64,000 nt of DNA from SHYR01 sp036013055 (GCA_036013055.1 DASCQM010000012.1:62001-126000), one strand, 5' to 3'. Positions 8,622-17,373 are shown, counted from the first letter of the stretch. Notes: generated by a model not told the origin, from the sequence alone. Numbers and translations: made by a program.

Positions 8622-9785
8622 CTAGCCCCTAGGCAGTCCGAGCCCGCGTGTCGCGATCACGTTGCGCTGAATCTCGCTCGAACCCGCCGCGATCGTCGCA
8701 GAGACGCTCGACATGTAGAGGCGGCAGTACTGACCCTCAAGGACCGCGTGATCCGACTCTGGCCGCAGCGCCCCGTGCAGTCCCAGCAGGTTGATGCCAC
8801 GTCGGGCGTTGCGCTGCGTGAGTTCGGAGTTGAACGCCTTCGACATCGACGATTCGTAGTTCGGCACCAGGCTCTGTGACTGCATCCAGGCGACGCGGTA
8901 GCCGAGGTAGCGCCCGACCTCCACTTCGATCGCCGTGCCGGCGAGCGAGTGTCGGCTGATCGTGCTATCGGCGACGCGCTGACCTTCGCCGGCGCTGCCG
9001 TCCTCCGTGGAGTAGTCGACGAGGCTGCTGAACATGCGCTGCACGTTCGCTGCGCGCTGCACGCCGGAGCGCTCGAAGTCGAGCGTCGTGGTCGCGACGT
9101 ACCAGCCGCGATTCTCTTCACCGATCATGTTCTTCGCCGGGACGCGAACGTCCTCGAAGAACGTCTCGTTGAACCCTCGTGCGCCGTGCATCTGCTCGAT
9201 CGGTCGTACGGTGATTCCCGGCGTGTCCATCTTCAGCATGAAGTAGGAGATACCGCGGTGCTTCGGCGCGTCCGGCTCGGTGCGGGTGAGGATGTGGATC
9301 CAATCGGCGCGGTGGGCGCCGGACGTCCAGATCTTCTGCCCGTTGATCACGAAGTCGTCGCCGTCGCGCAACGCACGTGTCTGCAGGGCGGCAAGGTCGG
9401 AGCCGGCGCCCGGCTCGGAGTAGCCCTGGCACCAGAGCACCTCTGCGTTAGCGATCTTCGGCAGGTGCTCCTTCTTCTGCTCCTCCGTGCCGTGGATCTG
9501 CAGCGTCGGGCCGACGAGGCTAACGCCACCGCCGCCGGTCGGCGCGGCGTGGAGTGCGGCCTCTTCCTTGTAGATCATCTGCTCGACGTGCGAAGCGCCG
9601 AGGCCGCCGTATGCCTCCGGCCAGGCCATCGTCAGCCAGCCGTGGTCGGCAAGTACCTTCTCGAAGTCGCGGCCGCGCGTGGCGCTCTCGCTGCTATCGT
9701 CATCGACGTTGCTCCAGTTTTCGGAGAAGAAGTCGCGTACGCGCGCGCGGAATGCCGCTTCATCGTTGTTCCAGCCGAAGTCCAT
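8622..9785 (-). CDS. Acyl-CoA dehydrogenase family protein
   Basis: FAD enzyme introducing an alpha-beta double bond in an acyl-CoA. The 387-residue product has ACAD signatures: LADHGWLTMAWPEAYGG, WCQGYSEPGAGSDLA (FAD site), FVINGQKIWTSGAH and a closing SSEIQRNVIATRGLGLPRG. The medium-chain catalytic Glu (IYEGT) is absent; instead TTLDFERSG keeps a Glu in the helix G position used by isovaleryl- and long-chain-type enzymes. ATG 9785 follows GAGGGGG and is preferred over an upstream extension without family similarity. Divergent from a crotonase at 9926, which could act in the next step. Confidence 0.9.
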   Translation of the reverse strand: MDFGWNNDEAAFRARVRDFFSENWSNVDDDSSESATRGRDFEKVLADHGWLTMAWPEAYGGLGASHVEQMIYKEEAALHAAPTGGGGVSLVGPTLQIHGTEEQKKEHLPKIANAEVLWCQGYSEPGAGSDLAALQTRALRDGDDFVINGQKIWTSGAHRADWIHILTRTEPDAPKHRGISYFMLKMDTPGITVRPIEQMHGARGFNETFFEDVRVPAKNMIGEENRGWYVATTTLDFERSGVQRAANVQRMFSSLVDYSTEDGSAGEGQRVADSTISRHSLAGTAIEVEVGRYLGYRVAWMQSQSLVPNYESSMSKAFNSELTQRNARRGINLLGLHGALRPESDHAVLEGQYCRLYMSSVSATIAAGSSEIQRNVIATRGLGLPRG

Positions 9786-9925
9786 CGCAGCCCCCTCGAT
9801 ACTCGCCGCCCGCAGGCGGTCGACGCTCAGTGTGCCGCGGCATCGTACCTCACGATGACCACGGACGTGGTGGCGGGGCTGTTGGCGGGGCGTGTCGTAC
9901 AATCTCGCTCCGGCGGGAGGCTGCG

Positions 9926-10735
9926 ATGACAGACAACAACGAGGTGCTCTACTCGGTCGAGGACGGGATCGCCACGATCACGCTCAACCGGCCAGAGCGA
10001 ATGAATTCGTTCAGTGATGGCCTGCTCTCCGGCTGGGAGAGCGCGATCAGGCGCGCAGCCGAGGACGAAGACGTGCACGTCGTCGTCCTGACGGGCAACG
10101 GGCGCGCGTTCTGCGCCGGTGCCGACCTGAAGGCCAGCGGCGAGGACGACACGGTCCTCCAGCAGGACAAGAACGCGGGCGAGCGCCGCAACTCGCTGCG
10201 CTTCAGCGTGCACCGCGTGCCTCAGGCGCTCGAATACCTCGACAAGCCGTACATCGCGGCGATCAACGGTGCTGCCGTCGGCGCGGGCATGGACATGGCG
10301 TCGATGGCGGATATCCGCATCTCGTCCGACCAGGCGCGCTTCGGCATGTCGTACGTGAGCGTCGGGCTGATCCCCGGTGACGGTGGCGCGTGGTCGCTGC
10401 AGCGCATCGTCGGGCAATCGAAGGCGCTGGAGCTGATCTGGACCGGGGAGATCTTCGGTGCCGAGGAGGCGCTGGAGATGGGCTACCTCTCGCGCGTCGT
10501 GCCGCACGACCAGTTGATGGACGAGACCTACGCGCTGGCACGTCGCATCGCCGACGGCCCGCCGGTTGCGGTTCAACTGGCGAAGCGGCTCGTACACCGC
10601 GCCGCAACGCAGTCGTTCGTCGAGAGCCTGGAGTCGGCGCAGGCGGCGATGACCGTGGTGCAGTCCACGGAGGACGCGAAAGAGGGCCCGCTGGCGTTTG
10701 TCGAGAAGCGGAAGCCGAACTTCCAGGGTCGCTGA
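9926..10735 (+). CDS. Crotonase-fold enoyl-CoA hydratase/isomerase family protein
   Basis: A 269-residue crotonase. Oxyanion-hole strands are clear: GRAFCAGADLKAS and NGAAVGAGMDMA. The two hydratase glutamates are not conserved: the first is Asp in GAGMD and the second is Tyr in FGMSYVSVG, so simple syn-hydration as in rat enoyl-CoA hydratase is doubtful; an isomerase, dienoyl isomerase or another crotonase reaction is possible. The ribosome site GGGAGG at 9915-9920 fixes ATG 9926. It shares a divergent promoter region with the acyl-CoA dehydrogenase, where TACAAT at 9895-9900 could be a -10 element. Confidence 0.88.
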   Translation: MTDNNEVLYSVEDGIATITLNRPERMNSFSDGLLSGWESAIRRAAEDEDVHVVVLTGNGRAFCAGADLKASGEDDTVLQQDKNAGERRNSLRFSVHRVPQALEYLDKPYIAAINGAAVGAGMDMASMADIRISSDQARFGMSYVSVGLIPGDGGAWSLQRIVGQSKALELIWTGEIFGAEEALEMGYLSRVVPHDQLMDETYALARRIADGPPVAVQLAKRLVHRAATQSFVESLESAQAAMTVVQSTEDAKEGPLAFVEKRKPNFQGR

Positions 10736-10882
10736 TCGCGGGAGTGGCCTGCTGCCCATCAGTTAGCACGTTCTTTACACTTGTTCCGCCGCAGGTTGAC
10801 GTTCTGATGTCACGATCGACTGGTAGTCGTGGCGCTCGGGGCGCCTCCCGGAGCGATCCACGACGCGCGAATGGGGTGACCG

Positions 10883-12103
10883 ATGTCCCGAGATAGCTGG
10901 GTTGTAACCGCCATCCAGGCCGTGGTTGTCGTGGCCGCGATGGTCGTCGGTGGCGTGCTCGCAGTGAACTTCTCCGGCGGTGAGAGCGTCCCCGCGGCAA
11001 CGCTTGCGACTCAGGAACCGCCGACGAGCCTGCCCGTCTCCAACGTCACGTTGCCCGAAGAGGCGGCTGCGGCGACGGTCGTCGCCGGTGCGATTGACGC
11101 CAGCGCCGGAGTACCCGCGCTCGCCGACGTCGTCGACGACGTTCGCCGCTCGGTCGTCTCGATCACGGCCGTGATCGAAGGCACAACGCAGACCTTCCGC
11201 GGCGTCACGCCGTACCGCTCCGAGTCCGAGGGCACCGGCACTGTGATCGACGTCGATGGGCACATCCTCACCAACTTCCACGTGATCGAAGACGCCAGCG
11301 AGGTGCAGGTGACCTTCTGGGATGGCACCGCCGTGCGCGCTCAGGTGCTCGGCTCCGATCCCGCGAACGACCTGGCGATCATCAAGGCCTCGATCCAGCC
11401 TCAGCGGCTCGTGCCGGCGCGCATCGGCGACTCTGATCTCGTGAGGACGGGCGAGTCCGTCTTTGCCATCGGCAATCCGTTCTCGTTCCAGTTCTCCGTT
11501 ACCAGCGGCATCGTCAGTGGCGTCGGCCGCGAGTCGGCGCAGAACTCGTCCGGCCGCTCGATCCGCGGCGTGATCCAGATCGACGCCGCCGTGAACCCCG
11601 GCAACTCCGGCGGGCCGCTGTTCAATCAGCAGGGCGAGGTGATTGCCGTCAACACCGCGATCCACAATCCGACGCAGGATCGCGTCTTCGTCGGCATCGG
11701 GCTCTCGATTCCGATCAACACGGCGATGCGCTTCATGGACGACATGGTCGCGGGTCGCACGATCACCCATCCGCAACTCGGCGTCTCCGGCATCACGCTG
11801 AGCGCACTCAATGCCGCCGACGCGGGTATCGACAGCCAGCAGGGCGTCTACATCACCGGTGTCGTTGCCGGTAGCGCGGCCGATACCGCCGGTCTGCGCG
11901 GCCCGTCGAGGAGCGACGGCGGCCTGATCCCGTCAGGCGGTGACGCGGTGCTCGCGATCGATGGCATCGAGCTGACTTCAATCCAGCAGCTTGCGTACAT
12001 CATCGATCTGCACGATGTCGGCGACGAGATCACGCTCACGGTCGAGCGCAATGGTGAGGTGATCGAGCTGGTCGTGATGTTGCTTGAGTGGTTCGGCGCC
12101 TAG
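10883..12103 (+). CDS. HtrA/DegP-like membrane-anchored serine protease with PDZ domain
   Basis: Envelope quality-control protease. One N-terminal membrane anchor (about residues 8-28), a linker, a trypsin-like domain with complete triad His133 (TNFHVIED), Asp163 (ANDLAIIK) and Ser242 (NPGNSGGPLF), and a C-terminal PDZ domain (about 290-400, with GVYITGVVAGSAADTAGL). Length 406 fits single-PDZ HtrA proteins. In contrast to the protein at 6861-8531, it should be active. Its TAG stop overlaps that of cobU on the other strand in one CTAG, so the two genes converge with no spacer. Confidence 0.93.
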   Translation: MSRDSWVVTAIQAVVVVAAMVVGGVLAVNFSGGESVPAATLATQEPPTSLPVSNVTLPEEAAAATVVAGAIDASAGVPALADVVDDVRRSVVSITAVIEGTTQTFRGVTPYRSESEGTGTVIDVDGHILTNFHVIEDASEVQVTFWDGTAVRAQVLGSDPANDLAIIKASIQPQRLVPARIGDSDLVRTGESVFAIGNPFSFQFSVTSGIVSGVGRESAQNSSGRSIRGVIQIDAAVNPGNSGGPLFNQQGEVIAVNTAIHNPTQDRVFVGIGLSIPINTAMRFMDDMVAGRTITHPQLGVSGITLSALNAADAGIDSQQGVYITGVVAGSAADTAGLRGPSRSDGGLIPSGGDAVLAIDGIELTSIQQLAYIIDLHDVGDEITLTVERNGEVIELVVMLLEWFGA

Positions 12104-12657
12104 CCAGGCGACCGTGGCAACTCCAGCGCACGGCCCGAGGCCATCAGCCACGCCCGCGTCGCACGTGCCGCGACCCGCTGGTTGGTGAGGCCCAGCAGGT
12201 CACGATAGATACGTCCGAGCGCGTACTCCGGCACCACACCGCTGCCGACCTCGTTGGTGACGATCACGGTCGGCGCGCTGCGGCCCTCGGCTGCCGCGAT
12301 CAGCGCGTCGACGTCCTGCTGCAGACCCGATTCGAGTTCGCCGACTACCTCGCTCGACGGCTCATCGCCGAGCGCCATCAGTCGGTTCGCCACCCACAGC
12401 GAGAGGCAGTCGAGTAGCGCGCAGGCGTCGCCGTCGATGGATCGCAATGCCGCTGCCGGGTCGAGCGGTGCCTCGATCGTCTGCCACGTCGCGGGGCGGT
12501 CGGCGCGGTGGCGCTCGACCCGCTGCCGCAGCTCATCGTCGTGCGGCTCCATCGTTGCGATGTAGACGACATCGAGGGTGGTCTCGAGCGCGAGACGCTC
12601 GGCGTAGCGGCTCTTGCCGCTGCGCGCTCCGCCGGTCACGAACCAGATATCGCCCAT
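12100..12657 (-). CDS. cobU: Adenosylcobinamide kinase / adenosylcobinamide-phosphate guanylyltransferase
   Basis: Bifunctional enzyme that phosphorylates and then GMP-activates adenosylcobinamide in nucleotide-loop assembly. The 185-residue product starts with the P-loop TGGARSGKS, followed by VVYIATMEPHDDELRQRVERHRADRP, whose second His lies in the GMP-accepting segment, and VIVTNEVGSGVVPE, all diagnostic for CobU/CobP. Last gene of the minus-strand cobalamin operon, 8 bases after cobS. Confident assignment. Confidence 0.94.
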   Translation of the reverse strand: MGDIWFVTGGARSGKSRYAERLALETTLDVVYIATMEPHDDELRQRVERHRADRPATWQTIEAPLDPAAALRSIDGDACALLDCLSLWVANRLMALGDEPSSEVVGELESGLQQDVDALIAAAEGRSAPTVIVTNEVGSGVVPEYALGRIYRDLLGLTNQRVAARATRAWLMASGRALELPRSPG

Positions 12658-12665
12658 CGTCGCGC

Positions 12666-13439
12666 TCAGCTCAGGAACGTCGGGTCGAGCCAGCCGCGCG
12701 TGCCGGCAGCGACGACGGCAAGCAGCACGCTGGCCTGCGTGGCCTCGATCACCGCGCCGTACGTGTCGCCCGTGACGCCGTAGAGCAGGCGGCTCGCTGC
12801 GCCCGCGATCACGACCGCGACGACGAGTGCGACGGCGAGCAGTACGAGGCCCGGCGGGCCGAAGAACGCGAACGCCGCCGCCGCCGCGATCAGCGTCGAG
12901 ATTGGGGCAGCGAGCGGGAACGCAGCCTCATGCAGCGCGTGTCCGAGACCGCGCGGCCGCGCCGGTGCGAAGAGCACCACCACCGGGATCACCGACCAGC
13001 GCGCGATCGCCGGTGCGAGTACCAGCCCCGCCGCGCGCACGGGCGGAGCAAGCGATGCGAGCGCCGACCAGAGAATCAACAGCACGATCACGAGCGCCAT
13101 CACGCCGGCGGGCCCGGTGCGGCCCTCGCTCATCACGCCGAGCCGCCGAGCCTGGTCGCCCTGCACGGCCATGCCGTCGGCGGTGTCGGCGACACCGTCG
13201 AGATGCAGCCCGCCGCTGATCAGCGCGAGCAGCGCGACCTCGATCGCCGCAGTCGGCCCAACCGGCAGTAGACGCTCAAGCCCGCGGTCGACGAGCAGGA
13301 GCAGCCCGCCCATCAGCAGCCCCACCGCCGGGTACCACGCCATCGCCTGTGCGAACGTGCGGTCGTCCCACTGTCGCACCGTGCGCAGGCGCAGCGGCGT
13401 GAGGAACTCGAGCGCGATCAGTGGGGACGAGAGCTTCAC
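12666..13439 (-). CDS. cobS: Adenosylcobinamide-GDP ribazoletransferase (cobalamin synthase)
   Basis: Integral membrane enzyme joining adenosylcobinamide-GDP and alpha-ribazole to give adenosylcobalamin. The 257-residue, multi-span protein has ALEFLTPLR near the N-terminus and the signature GGLHLDGVADTADGM with its Asp-rich metal-binding residues, plus GRTGPAGVMAL. It lies between cobT and cobU with 12- and 8-base gaps. Confident assignment. Confidence 0.94.
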   Translation of the reverse strand: MKLSSPLIALEFLTPLRLRTVRQWDDRTFAQAMAWYPAVGLLMGGLLLLVDRGLERLLPVGPTAAIEVALLALISGGLHLDGVADTADGMAVQGDQARRLGVMSEGRTGPAGVMALVIVLLILWSALASLAPPVRAAGLVLAPAIARWSVIPVVVLFAPARPRGLGHALHEAAFPLAAPISTLIAAAAAFAFFGPPGLVLLAVALVVAVVIAGAASRLLYGVTGDTYGAVIEATQASVLLAVVAAGTRGWLDPTFLS

Positions 13440-13451
13440 GTTGGTCGCTCG

Positions 13452-14561
13452 CTACGCTTCCGGTGCGACGATATCGTCGGAGTCATCGACGCCAGCTTCG
13501 CCAAAGGTCGCCATCTCGTCGAGCAGGCGGCACGCGGCGACGCAGAGCGTGATGCCGAGCGCCGCACCGCTGCCCTCGCCGAGCCGCAGCCCGAGGTCGA
13601 ACATCGGCTCCAGCGCGAGCTGTTCGAGGGTCGCGGCGTGGCCGGGTTCGACGGAGAGGTGGGAGGCGATCAGGTAAGGTCCCACGCCCGGTTCGATCGC
13701 TGTCGCGACCAGCGCGGCGCCGCCCGAGATCAACCCGTCGACGACCGCCGGCGCGCGCGAGGCGGCTGCGGCAAGGTAGACCCCGACGAGCACGCCGATC
13801 TCGAATCCACCGATCGACGCCAGCAGGCCGATGCCGTCGCTGCTGTCCGGGCGGTTCACCTCCAGCGCCCGCTCGATCGCGCGGACCTTCGTCTCGTAGC
13901 GCTCGTCGTCGATACCGGTGCCGCGTCCGGTGACGGTGCGCGGCGGGCGGCCGGTCACGGCTGCGACGATCGCGGCGGCCGGGGTCGAGTTGGCGATCCC
14001 CATCTCGCCGCAGCCGACGATATCGACGCCTTTGCCGGCCCGTTCCGCCTCGAAAAGTGCGATCCCGGCGGCGATCGCGCGTTCCGCGAGTTCGCGCGTC
14101 ATCGCCGGGCCCTGCGTGATGTCGTCGCTGCCCGCCGCGAGCCGCAGCCGCAGCAGCCCGTCGACGTCGGGCGTCTGATCGACGACGGCGGCGTCGACGA
14201 CGCGCACGCGAGCGCCGGCGTGATCGGCGAGCACGTTCGCGGCCGCCCCGCCGCTCACGAAGTTCGCCACCATCTGCGCGGTCACGGACTGCGGGTACGC
14301 CGAGACGCCCTGCGCCTCCACGCCGTGGTCGCCGGCGGTGACGACCAGCAGGCGGTTGTCGAGGCGGGGACGGTCGCTCCCGGTGATGCCCGCAATCGTC
14401 GTTGCGAGGGTCTCCAGCCGCCCCAGCGAGCCCGGTGGCTTCGTCAGCGATCCCTGCCGTGCCTCGGCGCTAGCCGCGGCGTCCGCGTCGGGCGGCGCGA
14501 TTGCGGCAAGGGTGCGCGCGATGACGTCGGAGGGGGTTTCGTCGGCGGTTGTGGGCGTCAT
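13452..14561 (-). CDS. cobT: Nicotinate-nucleotide--dimethylbenzimidazole phosphoribosyltransferase
   Basis: Activates the lower-ligand base (usually DMB) to alpha-ribazole phosphate. The 369-residue product has QGSLTKPPGSLGRLETLA (the conserved PxGSLG loop), VVTAGDHGVEAQGVSAYPQSVTAQM, the catalytic region GCGEMGIANSTPAAA and GRGTGIDDE. ATG 14561 is chosen because it shares a base with the cobO stop (TGATG) although the frame continues upstream. It has about 30 residues after the usual end, acidic and variable. Lower-ligand preference cannot be read from sequence alone. Confidence 0.94.
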   Translation of the reverse strand: MTPTTADETPSDVIARTLAAIAPPDADAAASAEARQGSLTKPPGSLGRLETLATTIAGITGSDRPRLDNRLLVVTAGDHGVEAQGVSAYPQSVTAQMVANFVSGGAAANVLADHAGARVRVVDAAVVDQTPDVDGLLRLRLAAGSDDITQGPAMTRELAERAIAAGIALFEAERAGKGVDIVGCGEMGIANSTPAAAIVAAVTGRPPRTVTGRGTGIDDERYETKVRAIERALEVNRPDSSDGIGLLASIGGFEIGVLVGVYLAAAASRAPAVVDGLISGGAALVATAIEPGVGPYLIASHLSVEPGHAATLEQLALEPMFDLGLRLGEGSGAALGITLCVAACRLLDEMATFGEAGVDDSDDIVAPEA

Positions 14562-15190
14562 CAGTAGTCGATGCCCGGCTGTGCCTTGATGCCCTGTTGG
14601 AACGGGTGCTTGATCTCGGTCATCTCCGTCACGAGGTCGGCGAACTCGACGAGTTCCGGCGCGGCGTCGCGGCCGGTCATGATCACGTCGACATCCTGCG
14701 GGCGGTCGCGCAGCGTGCCCACGACCTCCTCGACGTCGAGCCAGCCGTAGCTGACCGGGTAGGTGATCTCGTCGAGCACCACGAGGTCGTAGTCGCCGGA
14801 CTCGATCTTCTCGCGTGCCAGCGCCCAGCACTCTCGCGCGAGCGTCTTGTCCTTCTCGATGTCCTCGGAGAGCCACGTGAAGCCATCGCCGAGCGGGATC
14901 ATCTCGAATCCCATGCGCTCGGCGGCGCGCGTCTCCCCGTAATGCGAAGTCTTCGACTTGATGAACTGGAGCCAGCAGACCTTCCAGCCGCGACCCCACG
15001 CGCGCATCGTGACGCCGAGCGCGGACGAGGTCTTGCCCTTGCCGTCCCCGGTGTAGAGCAGTACCAGCGGGTGCTTCTTGCGGAACAGCCCCTCCCAGCG
15101 ACCCTGCGGCTGTTCGACGGGCTCGCGGAACTGCTCGTCGATCGGTTCCTGCTCCTCGCTGGCGTTGTCGGTCGGGCGCTGTTCAGTCAT
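14561..15190 (-). CDS. cobO: Cob(I)yrinic acid a,c-diamide adenosyltransferase (CobA/CobO type)
   Basis: Attaches the adenosyl upper ligand to reduced corrinoids using ATP. The P-loop-like YTGDGKGKTSSALG, AWGRGWKVCWLQFIK and VVLDEITYPVSYGWL are the diagnostic motifs of the CobA/BtuR family. A 40-residue Glu/Gln-rich N-terminal tail precedes the domain. The gene overlaps the upstream ATPase gene by 8 bases and cobT by one, so it is part of a tightly coupled uptake-salvage operon. Confidence 0.94.
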   Translation of the reverse strand: MTEQRPTDNASEEQEPIDEQFREPVEQPQGRWEGLFRKKHPLVLLYTGDGKGKTSSALGVTMRAWGRGWKVCWLQFIKSKTSHYGETRAAERMGFEMIPLGDGFTWLSEDIEKDKTLARECWALAREKIESGDYDLVVLDEITYPVSYGWLDVEEVVGTLRDRPQDVDVIMTGRDAAPELVEFADLVTEMTEIKHPFQQGIKAQPGIDY

Positions 15191-15998
15191 GCGCTTCCTC
15201 CAGCACCGCTGGCACGATCACCGGCGCGCCGCTCGTCGGGTGCTGCATCACGGTCACGCGACGCCCGTAGACGCGATTCACCGTCTCCGCCGTCAGCACC
15301 TCCGACGGCGGCCCCGCGGCCACGACGCGCCCGGCGTTGAGCAGTGCGATGCGGTCGCAGTATGCGCCCGCCAGCGTGAGGTCGTGCACGACGACGAGCA
15401 CGCCAACGCCCTGAGCCGTCAGCTCGCGCAGCGTCTCGAAGATCGCGCTCTGCGCTTCGGGGTCCAGGTTCGCCGTAGGTTCATCGAGCAGCAGCAGATC
15501 GGGCTCCTGCGCCAGCGCGCGCGCGATGAAGGCACGTCGACGTTCGCCGCCGGAGAGCGTCGCCAGCGTGCGATCTGCGAAGGCCTCGCAACCGGCGCGT
15601 CGCATCGCGTCGGCTGCCTGTTCGTAGTCGTGCTGCGACTCGCGACCGAGCAGCCGCAGGTACGGGTTGCGGCCGAGCAGCACGAGCTCGTCGACGCGCA
15701 TCGTCGAGGGTGCCTCGGGAAGCTGCTGCACGACGGCGACGGAGCGCGCGACCTCGATGCGACTGAAGCCGTCGAGCGGGCGACCGCGCAGGGCGACGCG
15801 CCCCGCATCGAGCGCGACAACGCCGGTCGCGGCGCGTAGCAGCGTGGTCTTGCCCGCGCCGTTCGGTCCGACGAGCCCGAGCAGTTCCCCCGCGCGGACC
15901 TCGACGTCGATGCCCGCGAGGATCGGGTTGTCGCCGAGTGTGACGCGGACGTCGGTGAGCGCGAGTAGCGGCGCGGCGGTCGCGGTCGGCGCGGTCAT
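15183..15998 (-). CDS. ABC transporter ATP-binding protein, cobalamin/siderophore (BtuD/FecE) type
   Basis: Energises import with the permease encoded just upstream. Walker A GPNGAGKTT, Q-loop (VQQLPEAPSTM), signature TLSGGERRRAFIARALAQ, Walker B LLLLDEPTANLD and switch His VVVHDL are complete. Product is 271 residues. ATG 15998 overlaps the permease stop (ATGA); the frame continues upstream as unrelated sequence. The riboswitch at 17120-17290 and the downstream salvage genes point to corrinoid as substrate rather than iron chelates. No BtuF-like binding protein is encoded in the window. Confidence 0.93.
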   Translation of the reverse strand: MTAPTATAAPLLALTDVRVTLGDNPILAGIDVEVRAGELLGLVGPNGAGKTTLLRAATGVVALDAGRVALRGRPLDGFSRIEVARSVAVVQQLPEAPSTMRVDELVLLGRNPYLRLLGRESQHDYEQAADAMRRAGCEAFADRTLATLSGGERRRAFIARALAQEPDLLLLDEPTANLDPEAQSAIFETLRELTAQGVGVLVVVHDLTLAGAYCDRIALLNAGRVVAAGPPSEVLTAETVNRVYGRRVTVMQHPTSGAPVIVPAVLEEAHD

Positions 15999-17077
15999 CG
16001 CAGGCCGTCCACTCGGCGCGTGCGCAGCAGGTAGAGGAAGAACGGGGCGCCCGCCGCTGCGGTGACAATGCCGACCGGGATATCTTGCGGCGCAAGCACG
16101 GTGCGCGAGAGCACGTCTGCGGCGATCAGGAAAGCCGCGCCCAGCAGCGCGGCGAGCGGCAGCATCTGGCGGTGGTCGCCCCCGAAGAGCATGCGTACGA
16201 CGTGCGGAACGATCAGGCCGACGAAGCCGATCACGCCCGCCGTCGCCACCGCCGTCGCCGCTACCAGCGACGCGCCGACGAGCACGATCAGCTTCACGCG
16301 GGGCACATCGACGCCGAGCTGTGATGCCTGCTCCTCGTCGAGTTGCAGCACGTTGAGCACGCGTCCGTACGCGCCGACGACGAGCGAGCCCACGATCAGG
16401 TAGGGCGCCGCGAGCGCCAGGCGCTCCCAGCTCGCGCTGTTGAAGCTGCCGAAGAGGAAGGAGAGGATCGGGCGGGCGAGTTCGCCACCGGTGATCAGGA
16501 TGAACGACGTCGCGGATCCGCAGACGGCGGAGACGGCCACGCCCGCGAGGATCAGTGTCGTATTCGAGACCGAGCGACCGACCTGCGATACGAGGTAGGC
16601 GATCGCGACGGCGACCAGTGCGCCGGCGAACGCGAAGACCGGCACCCAGCCGAAGCCGTAGGCGCCCGTCTCGAGCGGCAAGATGATCGCGATCGAGGCT
16701 CCGAGCCCTGCCCCAGCGGCGACCCCAAGCAGGAACGGGTCGGCCAGCGGGTTGCGGAAGACTCCCTGGTACGCCGCGCCGGAGAACGAGAGCGCCGCGC
16801 CGACCGCGCCTGCGATCAGTACGCGCGGCAGCCGCACATCGATCACGATGCGTTCCCACGCCGGCGACGCCGCGACGTCGATGTCGACGAGCGGCAGCCG
16901 GTTGAGCAGGATCGCGAAGGTCGTGCTCGCCGGGATCGTCGCTGCGCCCTGCGTGAGCGCGACAGCGGCTGCGGCGATCAGCACGAGCCACCCGATGCTG
17001 ATCGGGCTCAGTCCGATGTAGGTGCGTCGCATGCCGGCGACCGCGTCGATCGGTCGGGCGCTCTGCGTCGTGGTCAT
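15995..17077 (-). CDS. ABC transporter permease, BtuC/FecCD family
   Basis: Multi-span (about ten) inner-membrane permease for corrinoid uptake. The 360-residue protein shows RLPRVLIAGAVGAALSFSGAAYQGVFRNPLADPFLLGVAAGAGLGA, split across about residues 68-115 and the classic FecCD signature, and the PHVVRMLFGGDHR segment that contacts the ATPase. ATG 17077 lies just after the riboswitch terminator hairpin; upstream frame extends into the riboswitch and is not coding. First gene of the cobalamin operon. Confidence 0.93.
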   Translation of the reverse strand: MTTTQSARPIDAVAGMRRTYIGLSPISIGWLVLIAAAAVALTQGAATIPASTTFAILLNRLPLVDIDVAASPAWERIVIDVRLPRVLIAGAVGAALSFSGAAYQGVFRNPLADPFLLGVAAGAGLGASIAIILPLETGAYGFGWVPVFAFAGALVAVAIAYLVSQVGRSVSNTTLILAGVAVSAVCGSATSFILITGGELARPILSFLFGSFNSASWERLALAAPYLIVGSLVVGAYGRVLNVLQLDEEQASQLGVDVPRVKLIVLVGASLVAATAVATAGVIGFVGLIVPHVVRMLFGGDHRQMLPLAALLGAAFLIAADVLSRTVLAPQDIPVGIVTAAAGAPFFLYLLRTRRVDGLR

Positions 17078-17093
17078 GAAGCTACGGCCAACG

Positions 17094-17118
17094 AAAAACC
17101 CCTCGTCGCCGCGAGGGG
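17094..17118 (-). terminator. Riboswitch-linked intrinsic terminator
   Basis: On the minus strand a seven-base-pair stem (CCCCTCG / CGAGGGG, six-base loop) is followed directly by five T residues, 17 bases before the permease ATG. Its position right after the cobalamin riboswitch indicates transcriptional control: corrinoid binding would favour termination. Confidence 0.88.
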
Positions 17119-17119
17119 T

Positions 17120-17290
17120 GTGATGGCTGCGGGCTGCGCGTGCGTCCCGCATGCCGTCGCCCCGTCCTCGCGGGCTCTGACAGGACGCGGTGCCGGTACT
17201 CTGGCTTCGCCGCCGGCTGAAACGCCTGCGGCTCACAGTTGCGGGACAGCGCCGGAATCGCACCGGCTTCCCCAGTCATCGCGTCGCCAT
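17120..17290 (-). promoter_or_regulatory. Cobalamin (adenosylcobalamin) riboswitch
   Basis: On the minus strand the core reads GGGAAGCCGGTGCGATTCC, then GGCGCTGTCCCGCAACTGTGA (plus-strand 17236-17273), which is the cobalamin riboswitch consensus, followed by a B12-box-like AGCCAGAGTACCGGC at 17192-17206. It lies in the leader of the btuCD-cobOTSU operon and is followed by an intrinsic terminator, so effector binding should lower expression. Boundaries are approximate. Confidence 0.94.
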
Positions 17291-17335
17291 CGACTGTACC
17301 ACGCAGCCCTCGTTCGACCCGTTCGCTGGCGTTCG

Positions 17336-17364
17336 TTGACAGGCGACAGATGCGTCAGTAACCT
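17336..17364 (+). promoter_or_regulatory. Sigma70-type promoter for the 30-codon ORF and acetyltransferase genes
   Basis: TTGACA at 17336-17341, a 17-base spacer and TAACCT at 17359-17364. The -35 element is perfect, the -10 is a four-of-six match. Transcription would begin near 17371, only about three bases before the ATG of the short ORF. Confidence 0.5.
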
Positions 17365-17373
17365 CGCCCGACG

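Noticed and set aside
15183..16991. A 602-codon frame that would fuse an N-terminal 330 residues to the BtuD-like ATPase
   Set aside because: The N-terminal part is the out-of-frame reading of the permease; ATPase start at 15998 overlaps the permease stop.
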